From positions 8,741,493 through 8,805,492 of the forward strand of contig NC_088872.1 in assembly GCF_032884065.1 (NCBI RefSeq): DNA of 64,000 bases. Direction: 5' to 3'. A program made the position numbers and the translations under genes. Origin of the DNA: Artemia franciscana (Eukaryota > Arthropoda > Branchiopoda > Anostraca > Artemiidae). The notes below the pieces were generated by a model. The model made no database searches. It had not been told where the DNA came from and saw nothing but the letters and a program-made list of their open reading frames with translations. How positions within the stretch are numbered: the stretch's first letter is position 1; each line of letters opens with the position of its first letter. Below are positions 10,765 through 49,362 of the stretch, in pieces.

Positions 10765-12453
10765 TCAAACAGTTTGTGGTAATGATCTGTAGTAAGGAGC
10801 AACCCGGCTCAATTGTAACTAAAACTCTAAAAAACGGAATTTTGATGCCAATAGCTACATCAAAAGAATCGCATTTTAATGTTGCTTTCAAAAAAAAACT
10901 TTTATCAAGTTTAATCTTACCCATCAAAAGTTACGAGCCTGAGAAAATTTGCCTTATTTTAGAAAATAGGGAGAAATATCCCCTAAATGTCATAGAATCC
11001 TAACAAAAATCACACCATCAGATTCAGCGTATCAAAAAACCCTACTGTAGAAGTTTCAAGGACCTATCTACAGAAATGTGGAATTTTGTATTTTTTGCCA
11101 GAAGGCAGATCATGGATGCTTGTTTATTTGTTTTTTTGTTTTTTTCCCCATGGGTGATCGTATTGGCCCAGTGGTCCTAGAATGTTTCGAAAGGGCTCTT
11201 TCTAACGGAAATGAAATGTTCTAGTGCCCTTTTTAAGTGACCAAAAAATTGGAGGGCACCTAGGCCCCCTCCCACGCTAATTATTTTCCTAAAGTCACCG
11301 GATCAAAATTCTGAGATAGCCATTTTATTCAGCATAGTCTAAAAACCTTATAACTATTTATTTGGGGACGACTTGCTCCCCCACAGTCCCCTTGGGAGGG
11401 GCTACAAGTTACAAACTTTGACCAGTGCTTACATATAGTAATGGTTATTGGAAAGTGTACAGCCGTTTTCAGGGGGATTTTTTGGTTGGGGGAGGGGTTG
11501 AGAAGAGGGGGATATGCGAGGGGAAACTTTTCATGGAGGGATTTGTAATGAGGCAAAAAAATTTCCATGAAGGGAGCACAGGATTTTCTAGCATTACTAA
11601 AAAAAAACAATGAAAAATTAAGTATAAAAAAGTTTTTTCAACTGAAAGTAAGGAGCAGCATCAAAACTTAAAACAAACAGAAATTATTACGCATATGAGG
11701 GGTTCACCTCCTCCTAATACCTCGCTCTTTACGCTAAAGTATTTTTAGTAATTTCAAATATTTATTCTATGGCCTTTGTGATTCATGGGTCATTCATAAG
11801 GAATTGCGACAAAATTTAAGCTCTAGTGCAAAGAGCGAGGTACTGACGAGGGGTTGAACCCCCTCATATACGTAATAAAAACATGCGAATACAAAAGTCC
11901 GTTACGTAAGCTAATTCGTAAGTTACGTATATCTTTTACTAGTAAAAATGTTCGTAAAAAATTAAAGGTTGTAGTTGCCTTTTTAAGTAATCAAAAAATT
12001 GGAGGGCAACTAGGCCTCCTCCCTCGTTCCTTTTTTTTCTCAAACTCATTCGATCGAAACTATGAGGAAGCCATTTAGCCAAAAAAAAAAACAACCCAAA
12101 TTTCGTTTAATTATTCATCTGTGGAGAGCCAAAATCAAGCATTAATTCAAAAACGTTCAGAAATTAAATAAAAAAAGTTTTTTAACTGAAAGTAAGGAGC
12201 AACATTAAAACTTAAAACAAACAGAAATTACTTCGTAAATGAAAGGGGCCGCTCTCTCCTTAACGCCCTGCTCTTTACGCTAAAGTTTTTTACTGTTTTA
12301 AAAAGTAGAGTTGAGGGAAAGAGTCAAACTTTAGCGCAAAGAGCGGGGCGTTAAGGAGGGAGCAGCCCCTTTTATATACGAGGTAATTTCTGTTCGTTTC
12401 AAGTTTTCATGTCGCTCCTTACTTTCAGTTAAAAAGACTTTTTTTTATTTAAT
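10765..12453 (+). mobile_element. Family A repeat, longest copy (about 1.7 kb)
   Basis: Starts ATCAAACAGTTTGTGGTAAT and ends in the CTTTCAGTTAAAAA..TTTATTTAAT tail shared by other copies. In order it holds a head module (GTAAGGAGCAACCCGGCTCA), a GC-richer middle (GGCCCCCTCCC, GGGGGAGGGG), and three modules that each begin CTGAAAGTAAGGAGC and carry the stem CGCTCTTTACGCTAAAG ... complement. No long open frame is present. The superfamily is unknown. Confidence 0.85.
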
Positions 12454-12779
12454 CTCCAGAATAAAAGTTACTTGTGCTCCATAATGCAAATCCTCAAGTG
12501 GCAATCTCAAACTTGGATAAAGTGTTGTAGACAACTCTGGTTTTGTCGATTTTTTTTTCTTCATATGCGACCAATTTTGGTTTATTTGAAGGAAATTGTA
12601 ACCATTGTGGTTTTCACGGAAGTGTGGTTTTTGTGCAGGATTGATGAATTTAGGACTAAAATTTGGAGAGTCCTGTATATTTCTTAAAGAGGCCATAAAA
12701 GATGGTTTTGCTTGTTCTTGAGTCAGACCCTACAGTATTTGATCTGAAGTGGAATTTTATAGCCTTTTTTGGGGAGGAC
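12454..12779. other. No gene seen
   Basis: Unique-looking sequence between the family A copy and the presumed promoter area of the CRAL-TRIO gene. Short frames on both strands have no family likeness. Confidence 0.4.
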
Positions 12780-12932
12780 TACGTGACGTGTTTCTGACAG
12801 TGATCTTGCTTTTGAGTGGATCTTGCTTTACTGCTGGCAAGGAGGAAGCTACTATTTTCAACTTGCTTAAACTAAAAGCGAGTTAAGACTTGTGGCCTTC
12901 CTTTTCCCTATCTCCAAAATATCTTCTTACAG
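12780..12932 (+). promoter_or_regulatory. Possible promoter and 5' non-coding exon of the CRAL-TRIO gene
   Basis: A CAG|GTATGT donor ends this stretch at 12932, and a GCTTGTAG acceptor at 13147 opens the first coding exon two bases before its ATG. The stretch begins with TACGTGACGTGTTT, which resembles CRE/E-box elements. This is the simplest way to supply a leader, but no transcript evidence is available and the start site is not defined. Confidence 0.3.
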
Positions 12933-13020
12933 GTATGTAAATTATTTGTAGCAAGACTAATTTGGACCACATAATAAATTTCTTAAATGCCAAATAATAA
13001 AATTAGTTTTTTGTGAATCT

Positions 13021-13048
<28 letters not shown>
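13021..13048. repeat. (AT)n microsatellite
   Basis: About 14 units, within the presumed 5' leader intron. Confidence 0.9.
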
Positions 13049-13051
<3 letters not shown>

Positions 13052-13149
13052 CTGACTAAACACCTGACTGATTCTTAATTGTGTTTGCTATTTCTTGAAG
13101 TGCTTTCAATATATTATGGTTTATGTCACCAATGTTTTTGCTTGTAGAA

Positions 13150-39156
<26,007 letters not shown>

Positions 39157-39252
39157 TTCTGCTTTCCACTTAACGTCGTCTTTCTCGAAAGCTAGTTCTG
39201 ACAGGAGACGATTTTCGCTATTGCATACGAATTATCGGGCGATCGATGACAG

Positions 39253-39255
<3 letters not shown>

Positions 39256-39301
<46 letters not shown>
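39256..39301. repeat. T46 homopolymer in the 3' untranslated region
   Basis: Starts 99 bases after the stop codon. A possible AATAAA poly(A) signal follows at 39565-39570, so the tract could be transcribed as a U-run. The length may be imprecise because such runs are hard to sequence. Confidence 0.85.
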
Positions 39302-39305
<4 letters not shown>

Positions 39306-40919
39306 CGGTGAGTATTTGACGTGTTTCTATTTTGAATCAAAGCTGAAAAGTTCTACTTTACAGGGTGGAAAAACTTGGTTTAAAATATATGAAAGCAGTA
39401 AAATTCCTGTTTAAAAATGAAATTGTACTAAAGATAAATGAACGATTCATTGTTATGCGGTGGTAAAAAAAAAAACAATGGAAAATGAATAGTCAACTAT
39501 ATTAGTCTTTTTTTGATAAGGTTTAAATAAGTATGTTATTGGGAGGGGGAGGGGAGAGGTTTTTAATAAAAATTCCGAAAATTTTGGTTTCATTCAGACA
39601 TTTCAGTCGGAGTACACGTAATATTTGGAGTACCCATTTTCTTAACATAGTGATGTCGCCTGGTCGTTTTTTTCACAATATTTACCGTCTTCTTTCAAAA
39701 CTTTGCTTATTATTGCTTATTTTCCTTATTATTGCTTATTTGCTTATTATTCCGTCCAATTCGATCTTTGTTATCTGCTCTTCTTTTCTTGATTCTTTAG
39801 TTATGGCTAACTTGTCCTTGAAAAAGACGTAAGTGATGATTGATAGTGGTATTGTTATTTGCTTCAGTCGTGTCTCTTTTTCAAGTGATTGAAATTCTTT
39901 CAGTTTTTTTCAAAAAGACTATTTTTGAATGATATAGCTATGTATGGCAGAGATTACTTGTGGAAATTTCTTATGTTGCAGGATAATTTTTTTTCTAAGA
40001 AGAGACTGAACAAAAAAGAAATTATCGCACTCCCCACATATCTAGTGCTTCATTTCTTGTAATGTCTCCTAAAGAATTTTAAAGCTGATTTGTTTCAACC
40101 CCTGTAAGTTAATTTGAATGAATTTATAGGACCTACCTCATAGGTATATTGTCATCTATTTTAATAGATTCGCTTTAAATTACTATCTGGTTTTTCAAGC
40201 AGGAGAGTTATCTTGGAAATGGTTAAATAAAAGGTCTATGGATTCATGGTTAAATAAATGGTTAAATTCATGGTTAATTATGGAAAATGGTTAAATAAAC
40301 ATGGTTAAATAAATGGTTAAATTCATGGTTAATTATGGAAAATGGTTAAATAAAGGTCTCCAAATTCAACACCTTTTTCTTGAGCTGCCTATATCTGTAT
40401 GCCCTTAAGGAATCTGTAGCTGATATATTAGGATTTTAGCGTCTCACAGTTAATTCCAATGCATTTAAATAACTTGTCTGTTTTTGAAGTATGTGTGTAA
40501 GATTCTTTGTATTTTTTTCCATAGTAGTCACCATAGATGTTTGAGCCTGATACTTGATTCTGATTCTACTAGAGGAAAATAATGAAATAATTTTAATCGG
40601 TGGTGTAAGAATTTTTCCCGCCGTCTGGTTGTTAACTGACAATGTTAGTTAAGGATTTTTGCTTATGCTTTAAATACTGGAATAACTTTTCAAACAACAA
40701 CTCGATTATGGGAAAAAATTGGCTATTAATGATCGTTAATTTACCAAGGACATTATAATGAGAGTATTTTTTCTCACCACTAGATCCGTTTTAGATCAAT
40801 TTATACCTGAGCAATGTGATTTTCTAAGATTTTTCTTTGGCTGTTTCAAATGATGAAGTTTAGGACACATTTTCGTCAGTGTTGCCTCGTTGAGCCGTGC
40901 AAATAAATAAATAAAATTA
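39302..40919. other. 3' flank of the CRAL-TRIO gene
   Basis: Possible AATAAA at 39565-39570. A 55-bp tandem pair at about 40243-40352 (CATGGTTAAATAAATGGTTA, AATTCATGGTTAATTATGGA) is the only other feature. No exon seen. Confidence 0.5.
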
Positions 40920-41400
40920 TCCAGTTGAACTAGACAACGCTGTTCGTCCGTAAAAACTCAAAGATTAGCGATCTGTTGGATTCTAAAGACAACGACACCT
41001 TCAAAGGAAAGCTACACTTCCTAAGGTGTTCGGTGCCACGTGCTTTTACCTCATATTTTGCTCATTTTTTGTCAACATTTCTTTTTTTGTATAAATTTGG
41101 CAGTCGCTACTACAGAAAATGCACAGTTGCATATGGAGGAGTGTTTGCTGTAAAATGTTTGGTGGCAATTGTTATATTCCGCTGGTTTTTCGACTACTTT
41201 TCGTTTTTTTTTAATTTGGTGCCCTCTAACATCTCATAATTACATGTGGAAGTGTTTTTTGTTATTAAAAATTCAATTCGTGGTATTTACTAACTGTTTA
41301 ATTTATGCATGGTTGTGTAAGTTTCCCTTTGACTGATTCAAAAATCCATTTTCATTGTCCTTGGTACTTGAACAATTGTTTGATTGCTCGCAGAAAAAAA
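40920..41400 (+). repeat. Family I repeat, copy 2
   Basis: Same blocks and order as 26110-26530 (CAACGCTGTTCGTCCGTAAA, AAGCTACACTTCCTAAGGTG, TTGTCCTTGGTACTTGAACA). The open frame inside has no family likeness. Confidence 0.55.
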
Positions 41401-42099
41401 AAATATTTATAAGATTAATTTGTAAAAATTTTTGTTGGGACGGCGGAAAAACGGCAACAGGTGCCCCGCATTTATTTTCATTGTGGTGTTTCTATCATAG
41501 AAGGCTGTGGAATGGAGTGCAATCTCGATGCTTTTAATATGATCTTATTTGGAATCTCTTTGTTTCTTTCGTTCAAAACTAAAATCGAGCCTTCGGCACC
41601 TAGATATGACGTCTTTAGGATCTAAACTGCGGTTAGCAACTTGCCAGTTTCGCAAGTTAAAGCACTTAGAGCTATACAGCTTGATAATTCCGATACCCTT
41701 TTGTAACCAGTATATAAAATAGATGGCTTAATAGTATCCTCTGTGATTAAGGTAAATCAGATGCTCTGTAGCAGAAATAATTGTTTATCTTTTTGCATTT
41801 TTGGTTCTTGGGAGGCGTCGGATTCGGATTTAATGCTTCAATGAAAACGTGTCTCTTTTTTTTCTATGTATAATTTACTCCCATTTTCGTAACGTAGTAA
41901 CGTAGAGAGTAACCTTTACTCTCTAAACATAATTTTCCAACATAGTAGTTTTAGTAATTAATGATACCAATGGTAACCTATTTACATCGAGGCATATTTA
42001 TACCATCTACATTAATTTATTGATTTTACCGAGCACTGGAATTAGAAATCGACATATCTGTTTTATATAGGCCTACCTTTTAATTTCTTTGTACCGGTA

Positions 42100-42535
42100 G
42101 AAGCGGTTTTAGGGGTGGGGCAGGGGTGCACCTGTCCTTGGAGCAGAAATTTTTGGGGAGCATAATTTCAAATAACAAGTTGATGATTGTAATTATTTTG
42201 AAATTTTATTTTTATTAAAATAAAGGGTAGGGTGCAGTTAATAAACGAAAATCATTAATAAATTGTTCATTTTATTAATTAATAAAAGAAAAATAAATTA
42301 AAACTAAATTAAATAATAACAATTGAAATAATCAAATAAAATAATTGATAACAACTAACTAATTTGAATAATAAATCAAAAAATAAATTATTAAGTGATT
42401 AATAAGTTGAAATTAATTTTGTTAATCAATGGAAATTTTGTTAAAAATTGGCCCAAAGATTTTGTGGGAGACAGGGGAAGTGGCGCTAATTAAGATTTTA
42501 CCTTGGGCGCAAGAGAAGCCACAACCGCCACTGAA
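42100..42535 (+). repeat. Family H repeat, + strand copy
   Basis: Begins GGTTTTAGGGGTGGGGCAGG and continues GGAGCAGAAATTTTTGGGGA, with AAGATTTTACCTTGGGCGCA near the end, as in the complement of 19680-20140. An AATAAATTA-type low-complexity insert of about 190 bases lies in the middle. Confidence 0.6.
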
Positions 42536-42825
42536 TATCGGAATTAGTAAGCTACTGAAGATGTCTTGCCTGGGTAGCGAAGAACCGAATTTAGTTCTAT
42601 CCTGTTTATTTTGGTAATATCTTTTTTTTGTGTTCGAATTTTCTTTAATTGTAATTTATGTTATTATTTTTGTTTACTGTCAGGCTGTAGAAAGGTGCGA
42701 ATTATTTCCTTTTTTTATGAGAGCTGTCGAGAAATTTCATCGCAACATTTGCTGTGTTCCAAATAACCTATTTGTTTATATTCTCAATGGCTTTATTTTA
42801 AAATAATTTTAAAATAAATTATTTT

Positions 42826-43082
42826 ATTTCAATTTATTTAAAAATACTATTTTTCTATTTTTTTTAATTTAGCTGTTTAATCAATTTAATCAATAAAATG
42901 TTTAGTTCAATTTGTTTATATTCTCAATGGCTTTGCTATTACTGCTATAATTTCGATGTTGAGTGCTAAAATTCCTACACTGCTTAATGACGTTTTGTAT
43001 ACTGTAAGTAATCTTAATAAATTGATTAAACAGTTAAATTTAAAAAAAAGAAGAAAAATAGTATTTTTAAAATAAATTGAAA
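42826..43082. repeat. Inverted repeat, arms about 65 bp
   Basis: 42826-42890 (CAATTTATTTAAAAATACTA, AGCTGTTTAATCAATTTA) is the complement of 43015-43082 (TAAATTGATTAAACAGTTAA, ATAGTATTTTTAAAATAAAT). The stretch TTTGTTTATATTCTCAATGG occurs once just before the left arm and once in the loop. Possibly a small inverted-repeat element. Confidence 0.75.
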
Positions 43083-45942
43083 ACATAGGGGTTCATTTGG
43101 ATTGATATTAGGAAAATGTTTCATGATGAGTATATAAAGAGCAGGGAAGATAAACTAATTTAAGGGAGAGGCGGCAGCTATGCGGAAAAACACCGAATAT
43201 GTGAATTGCTTTGAAAATACTATTTTTATTTCTATAAATTCGTCACAGAGTTAAATTATAAGTCTGATATTATAGTCAGATCTGTGGCAGATTTTGTCTC
43301 AAATGGGTGCCATAATCGGGACAAATGGATGGAAACCGATTTTAGTCCCCACGATAATGGCTATTAGGCAAGAGATCTTCCCCTCCCCAAGAAAAATCAC
43401 TGTCCCTCTTTAATTATCCTTGGGGAAAGTCGGTTTTTGTTCTGTTTGTTGGCACAATTTTGTTGCAGAGAAGGACAATACAATATTTTATTGAGTGTAG
43501 AGAGCGTACTGAAGCACACTTAGTGAATTTAGCTTTCAAACTGCTGTTGGGCAATATATGATTGAAAAGTTTTGTGTTACCCCTGTTCATTTTCCTTGCA
43601 GCCTCGTATCTTCAAACCATTATTGCTCAGAACTTTTTCATTCCTTTTACAGCCCTACAGCTTTAGATTGTCTAATTGGGTTGAATCCTGACTTTAGCTG
43701 GTTTGTTTGAAGAGACTGTAGAGGAAAGATGGGTCGAAAAGACAGAACCTGATAGACAAAGTAGTCTCAATTTTTCTCAATGTTTGCAGGTTTTACGCTA
43801 TGATTCTGGGCGTCAAAACACAGTAAAAGAAAGAGAAAATCAATAGTCTTCGTAAATTAGTTCTCTTGACGGATTTTATCTTATAACTATTTTTGGTGCT
43901 TCAAAATGTTGCTTTAGTAGCTGAAATTTATATTAACTGGTCAAAGCCGGTGTTTGCCCGAAAAACTTATAATCACATTGAAACCTTACCGGAACATACC
44001 TTCCTCAAGGCGATGGAGTTTTTACAAGAGGGTGAGATTTGGTCAAAATCCAAAATTATCGTTTGAGTTGAGAGAACTTGCTTTTTGCCGCTTCAGTAAA
44101 TTTTTTTTTAAACAATCCGGCCAAATAAAAGATCGATTACAGAAAAAGCATTTTCAAATGGAAAACTATCAAAAACATAAAACTTCTGCAGTGTTTATGA
44201 CATCTTTTCGTAACACCAGAGTCTTCTGGGTGGATCATTTGTTCCAGTTTTCTTTTATTTCTTCCATTAAAACTGTTAACATTCTACAACTTCGAGTTGG
44301 TAGTGTCACGTAGTCGTGGTGTTGTAGTCGTAGTCACGTACCTACTTCTCAGAAATTATCAAAAAATTCAATGTTATTCAGATTAGGCAAATCATCTAGC
44401 ATCAGTACGTACTTCAACTTGTGTCTCCTGCCGGACATGGCTCAGCGTAGAGAGTGATGTAAGCCTCCTCCAACTGGTGCAATCAGCAGCTAACGCTGGT
44501 GTATCGTAGACATCGCATCAGTACTGGTACATAGTAGCATCAGTACTAATATAGAAATATAGGATCTTATTTTCTTGAAAATCACTCTAAGATTTGTTCT
44601 ATTTTTGGTACATCTAATTTTTTCTCACGGATTAACGCTAAGATAATTGTTTGCAAAGTCTCATGAATCAAAGGCTCTAATCTAAATTTGACTGAATCTA
44701 GACCTATGAAGCAATTTTTTTAAAATTTGTTTTACTACTTTGCGATAGTTTACGCCTAAAGCTTTTACCTAAGCTTTTATGTTAAGTTTTTAAGTTCAAG
44801 TGTATATTGTATTCCTCTTCTTATGACTTATTCTTCCAGTGTGCTATTGTTTTAATTTTTCTCTACATTTGATGAATTATATCTTGGATGGATTGTCATA
44901 ATGCTCTTCCTCTTATTTTCCTTTTCTGGTGCCTCTATTTGTTTTGCTCCATTTGATTATTTCATTTCTGCTTTATCATTTTAATTCTATGGCGTTGATC
45001 AGGTTCTCTTTTGTTTGCTCCGATTTATTATTATATTGTATCCCTTTCTATTATTGAACGCCTGGTAATCAAGCTGTCTTTTGTTTGCTTTGTCTTACGG
45101 TTTTTATTCTCCATTTTATTATTTTCCACCTCTTGTTACAATCAAGCTCTCTTTTGTTTATTCTGTTTTATTACATTTTAGTTTTAAGCCTTTTTTTCAT
45201 TTAAATGTTTAATTTCTTTTTTATTTAGTGTATTTCTGATATTGCATGTTGTGCAATACATTTCCCTTTTTAATTATAATCATCTCTCTTTTTATTTTTA
45301 ATAGCACTGTAAAGTATTTCTTGCATTTTGTAAAAAAAGCTAAATAAAAAAAATGTAAAGAAAAAAAAGCCATATAAAACAATTTTTGGGGATTGGGCTT
45401 TTATCATTCCTCTACGCACTTGAATGGTATTGCTTTTAGATGTTTCCAAGGGAAATGTATTTTATGGAATTTCATATTTTTCTGTGAAAAAAGCATTCTC
45501 GTAATTATATTTGAACTTGGTGATGGTGTTTAATTACCGATTATGCTAGTCATTTTGTATTCTTCACTGTTATAATAAAAAGAACTCTTGTAATTATGTA
45601 TTGATCTTCCTTTTATTTATATTTTGTTATGATAGGACTATTAAACTGGCCATTCTCTTACCAAGTTGATTTACTCCAACAGAAAAGATTCAAAACTTGG
45701 TAGTTTTGACTTGAGTCGATCGTCTGGCCAAAAAAGTGTTCCATTTTTTTTAATAACATCTTGAAACATATTGAAATGATACTACTACTGCTTCCAACAA
45801 TTCACTGCAGCACCCCCCCCCCCTGAAGCGATTGAAGGACGACAACCAACCCTCCTCCCTTGCCCTTTTAGTTTCGCCATTTCAATTTAGTTTGAAATTT
45901 ATTATAAATTTTAATTTAGTTTCGCCATTTAGTTTGCCATTT
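43083..45942. other. No gene recognised
   Basis: A 119-codon frame at 43954-44313 has no ATG near its start, no splice borders and no recognised family. At 45000-45180 a degenerate repetition of CAAGCTCTCTTTTGTTTG-type phrases lies in a T-rich stretch that ends A-rich near 45360, reminiscent of a LINE 3' tail. Not strong enough to call. Confidence 0.35.
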
Positions 45943-46385
45943 CAATGATGACTTTAAATATGTAAATTTCATCAAGATTAGTCTTCCCCATCAAAAGTTA
46001 CGAGCCTGAGAAAATTTGCCTCATTTTAGAAAATAGGGGCAAACACCCCCTAAAAATCATACAATCTTAACGATAATCACGCCATCAGATTCAGTGTATT
46101 AGAGAACCCTATTGTAGAAGTTTCAAGCTCCTATCTACAAAAAGAGGAATTTCATATTTTTTGGCCAGAAGACAAATTACGGATTTCCTCCTCAACGCCT
46201 CGCTCTTTACGCTAAAGTTTTTTGGCTGTTTTAAAAAGTAGAGTTAAGAGAAAGAGTCAAACTTTAGCGTAAAGAGCGGGGCGTTGAGGAGGAAAAGCCC
46301 CTTTCATATACGAAGTAATTTTTGTTCGTCTTAAGTTTTAATTTCGTTCCTTACTTTCAGTAAAAAAAACTTTTTTTTATTTAAT
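45943..46385 (+). mobile_element. Family A repeat, internally deleted, head missing
   Basis: Matches the family from AATGATGACTTTAAATATGT to the TTTTTGGCCAGAAGACAAAT region, then jumps directly to the terminal hairpin module (CGCTCTTTACGCTAAAGTTT ... CTTTAGCGTAAAGAGCGGGG) and the CTTTCAGTAAAAAAAACTTT tail. Confidence 0.85.
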
Positions 46386-47214
46386 AGTTAAAACGAACAA
46401 ACAGACATTACTATAATCTACTAAAAACTACCAGTATGAGGAGCGCCTCATTTTTGGAAATTCCATTTATTTTTTTAATGTTTTTTTACGAATTTTTTCT
46501 TTTTTTCCATTTTTTTAAGAAATTATTTTACACCAAAGGTGCAAAATAATTTCAAGTGCGGCCAAATCAGACGGTGGAACGCTGACTCAGAATATCAGGG
46601 TAAGGGCTTAGATCCGAATGTTAGTATCTCTTCTTTTTAGGATAGATTAGTCTTGTCCGGTCCTCAAACAAAGAGTGTACAATATACTTTTTTCTTGTTA
46701 TACTTTTCCCTTGACAAGCTCTTTAGTTAGCTTAAAATTGCTAAATGTATCAAAAGCAAGGACCTATCTACGGTGGTCCAGTTTGAGCCAGTTTTCTCAG
46801 TTGGGAATGGGATATTTGCCCCTACTCCCGAGTTTTTTAGCCCCTCTTCTTAGGTTTAAAAAAATGCTTTATTGATATTTTCATTAAAAAGTTTGTTTTG
46901 TGTATTTTCATTGAAAACATTAAAAAGCACCAAGATTACACCTTCTATATTTGGAAGCACATTTTTACCCCCACCCCTTCTACATTCTCATGAATTTTAA
47001 CCAATGGTATGAACCCTCTCCCAACTTACATTGGATAAGGAACGTCCTGAAAGGTTATTTTCGATAGTTTAAATACCAAGGAAGAGCCACTGCTACCTCT
47101 TATTGAATTCAGTGATGTTTGTTACCAAAATATACTTTTTAAGCATATAGAACATGTTGGGTAATTTTAAAAATAATGCTTTGAACGGTTTTACACCTTG
47201 GGTAGCTTTAAGCA
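46386..47214. other. No gene seen
   Basis: Unremarkable AT-rich DNA between two family A copies in opposite orientations. Confidence 0.4.
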
Positions 47215-48664
47215 ACTAAATTAAAAAAAAATCAACTGAAAGGAAGGAGTAACATTGCAACTTAAAATAAACAGAGTTATTCTATATATGACAGGGGTTG
47301 CCCCCTCCTCAATACATTGCTTTTTATACTAAAGTATTTTACCACTTTAAAAAAAGTTCTTTATTCTAATTAAACAGCCCTTGTGTTTCAGAAGTCATTC
47401 AGTTGTAATTAATGTTCGTTATCAGTTTTAATTCGTCTTCTTACTTTCAGTTGAAAAAACTTATTGACTTTTTAATTTTACTTCTGATCGTCTTTCAAAA
47501 AATGCGGAAAATTCGACTTCCCATCCAGGAAAAATTCCCGCGTCTCATAGCAAACTCCTTGATTGAAAGTTTCTCCAACGTAAGCCTCCCTACAAGAAAA
47601 TTCTCCTGAACAGTTCCCTCCTCGCTGAAAATTCTACCCGGAAAACTTCTTTCGAACTATTCCGCCTGAAAAATTCACCATGGCACACTTATATTTAAAA
47701 AAAATATACATTTAAACCATTTTTTGCATCATGCCGAAGATACCCCTCCCTAAAAAAGTTTTCTGGAAATTCCGAAGTATTATTCCCACGGAAGATATCC
47801 CCATTCTAATCTATTCCCGTGGAAAATCCCCCCAGAAAAATTTCCCAAACAATGCCAACCTTAATAAAATTTCCCCCAGAACACATCCGCGCTTAAAATT
47901 GATTGGGCAAAGAGAAAGTAGTTTATGCCCGAAAACTTCTTTTCCTGCAAAATCACTCCCTGTGGAAAATTCTCTCCAAGAAATCCAATCTCAAAAACTT
48001 TTTGAATATTTCTGAATCATAAATATAATACGTAAACAATGGGCAAGTATCATGGCTTACAACCCTTTCTCCAAGGATCTGGGGGTTATTGTATCCCTAA
48101 AGGCATAGTTATTGGACCGTACAACCATGACCGAAAAATTTGTTACCTGAAATTTTTGATCGGACGTGTTTGGGAGAAAGAGGGCATGGGAGGGGGCTAG
48201 TGGCCCTCCAATCTTTTTTATTAGTTAAAACAGTGACCAGAATTTTTAATTCTGCTTGAATAAGACCTCTCCCAATATTCTAGGACCACTGGATCAATAC
48301 AATCTTCCCAAAAAAAGTATCCGTGATATTTCCTCTGGCAAAAAAAGAAAAAAATCCACGCATTTTTGCAAATGGAAGCTTGAAATCTCTACAGTAGATT
48401 TCTGTGATAGGCTGAATCTGATTGTGTTACTCACTTTTTGTGAGCGTTTCCCCCTTTTTCAAAATCACGCTAATTTTCTCCGACTCGTTGCTTTCAATGG
48501 GTGACACTAAGCTTTATTAATGTTGCATATTCGAAATTAGCATAAAAAACTAATTTTTTATGCGTCTATTGATACCAATTCTTTTACAGTTTGGGTTATT
48601 ATTGAGCCGAGTCACTCCTTACAGTCAATTACGTGTTGACGGAATGTCAACACGAACTGTTTGA
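47215..48664 (-). mobile_element. Family A repeat, old long copy, reverse orientation
   Basis: On the - strand it begins TCAAACAGTTCGTGTTGACA and runs through the head, G-rich middle and tail modules. Divergence is high. Its terminal hairpin differs from other copies: instead of GTGGTAAC it has GTGTTGACATTCCGTCAACA, a longer perfect stem. Confidence 0.8.
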
Positions 48665-49362
48665 AAAAAGAAACATGTAACTTTAAGGTGTAATCAAATC
48701 GGGAAAAAATAGATTTTATTTTGAAAGTTGACATTAATTGAAACTTGAAATGAAGAAGAACTACTAGATGAAAACCTATTTGAAAATCTATCTAGGGAGG
48801 GGGTACGAGCCCTAAGGCTGATCACCTGCAAATATACCCGATTGAATTCCAACCTGCCGTATTTGCATACCATTACGCCTTTTTTTTGCAAATCGCCCTC
48901 CCTACTCGCGATAAGGAAATTAACGACTGAAAACGATAAATTGAGTTAATTATGTTTTCTGAGCCGGGTCTACTGCTGCGGATTGGACTTTAAATTAACG
49001 TATTTATGATTCAAAATAGAAAGAATTTTTAAAATAAACTGAAAGAAAGAAGATTCGGACGTTTCAAAAATTTATACAAGTGATAGTCTATAGTATAACA
49101 GTAATGAGTTGACAACTTATGCACATTTGAAATTTGAAGGGTGACCTCTTCCTCAGTAAAACCAATATTTTCACGATAATCATTTTTTATATCTTATATT
49201 CTCTATGTATAATTTACTATGTTTTTTTTTTTCTTTTCTTTTTTTTTTTTTTTTCAGCAAGTCCCATCTCTTTTCAAATGCCGTCCAGCAATGAAACTTT
49301 CTTGCTTATATACCTCAACACATAAATTTATGTTAGTTTCGTATGCTTTTATGCGAGGGAGA
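48665..49362. other. No gene seen
   Basis: Includes a T-rich run at 49219-49255 and nothing coding. Confidence 0.4.

Noticed and set aside
43954-44313. A 119-codon + frame
   Set aside because: No ATG near its start, no splice borders, no recognised family and a composition close to chance for this region.
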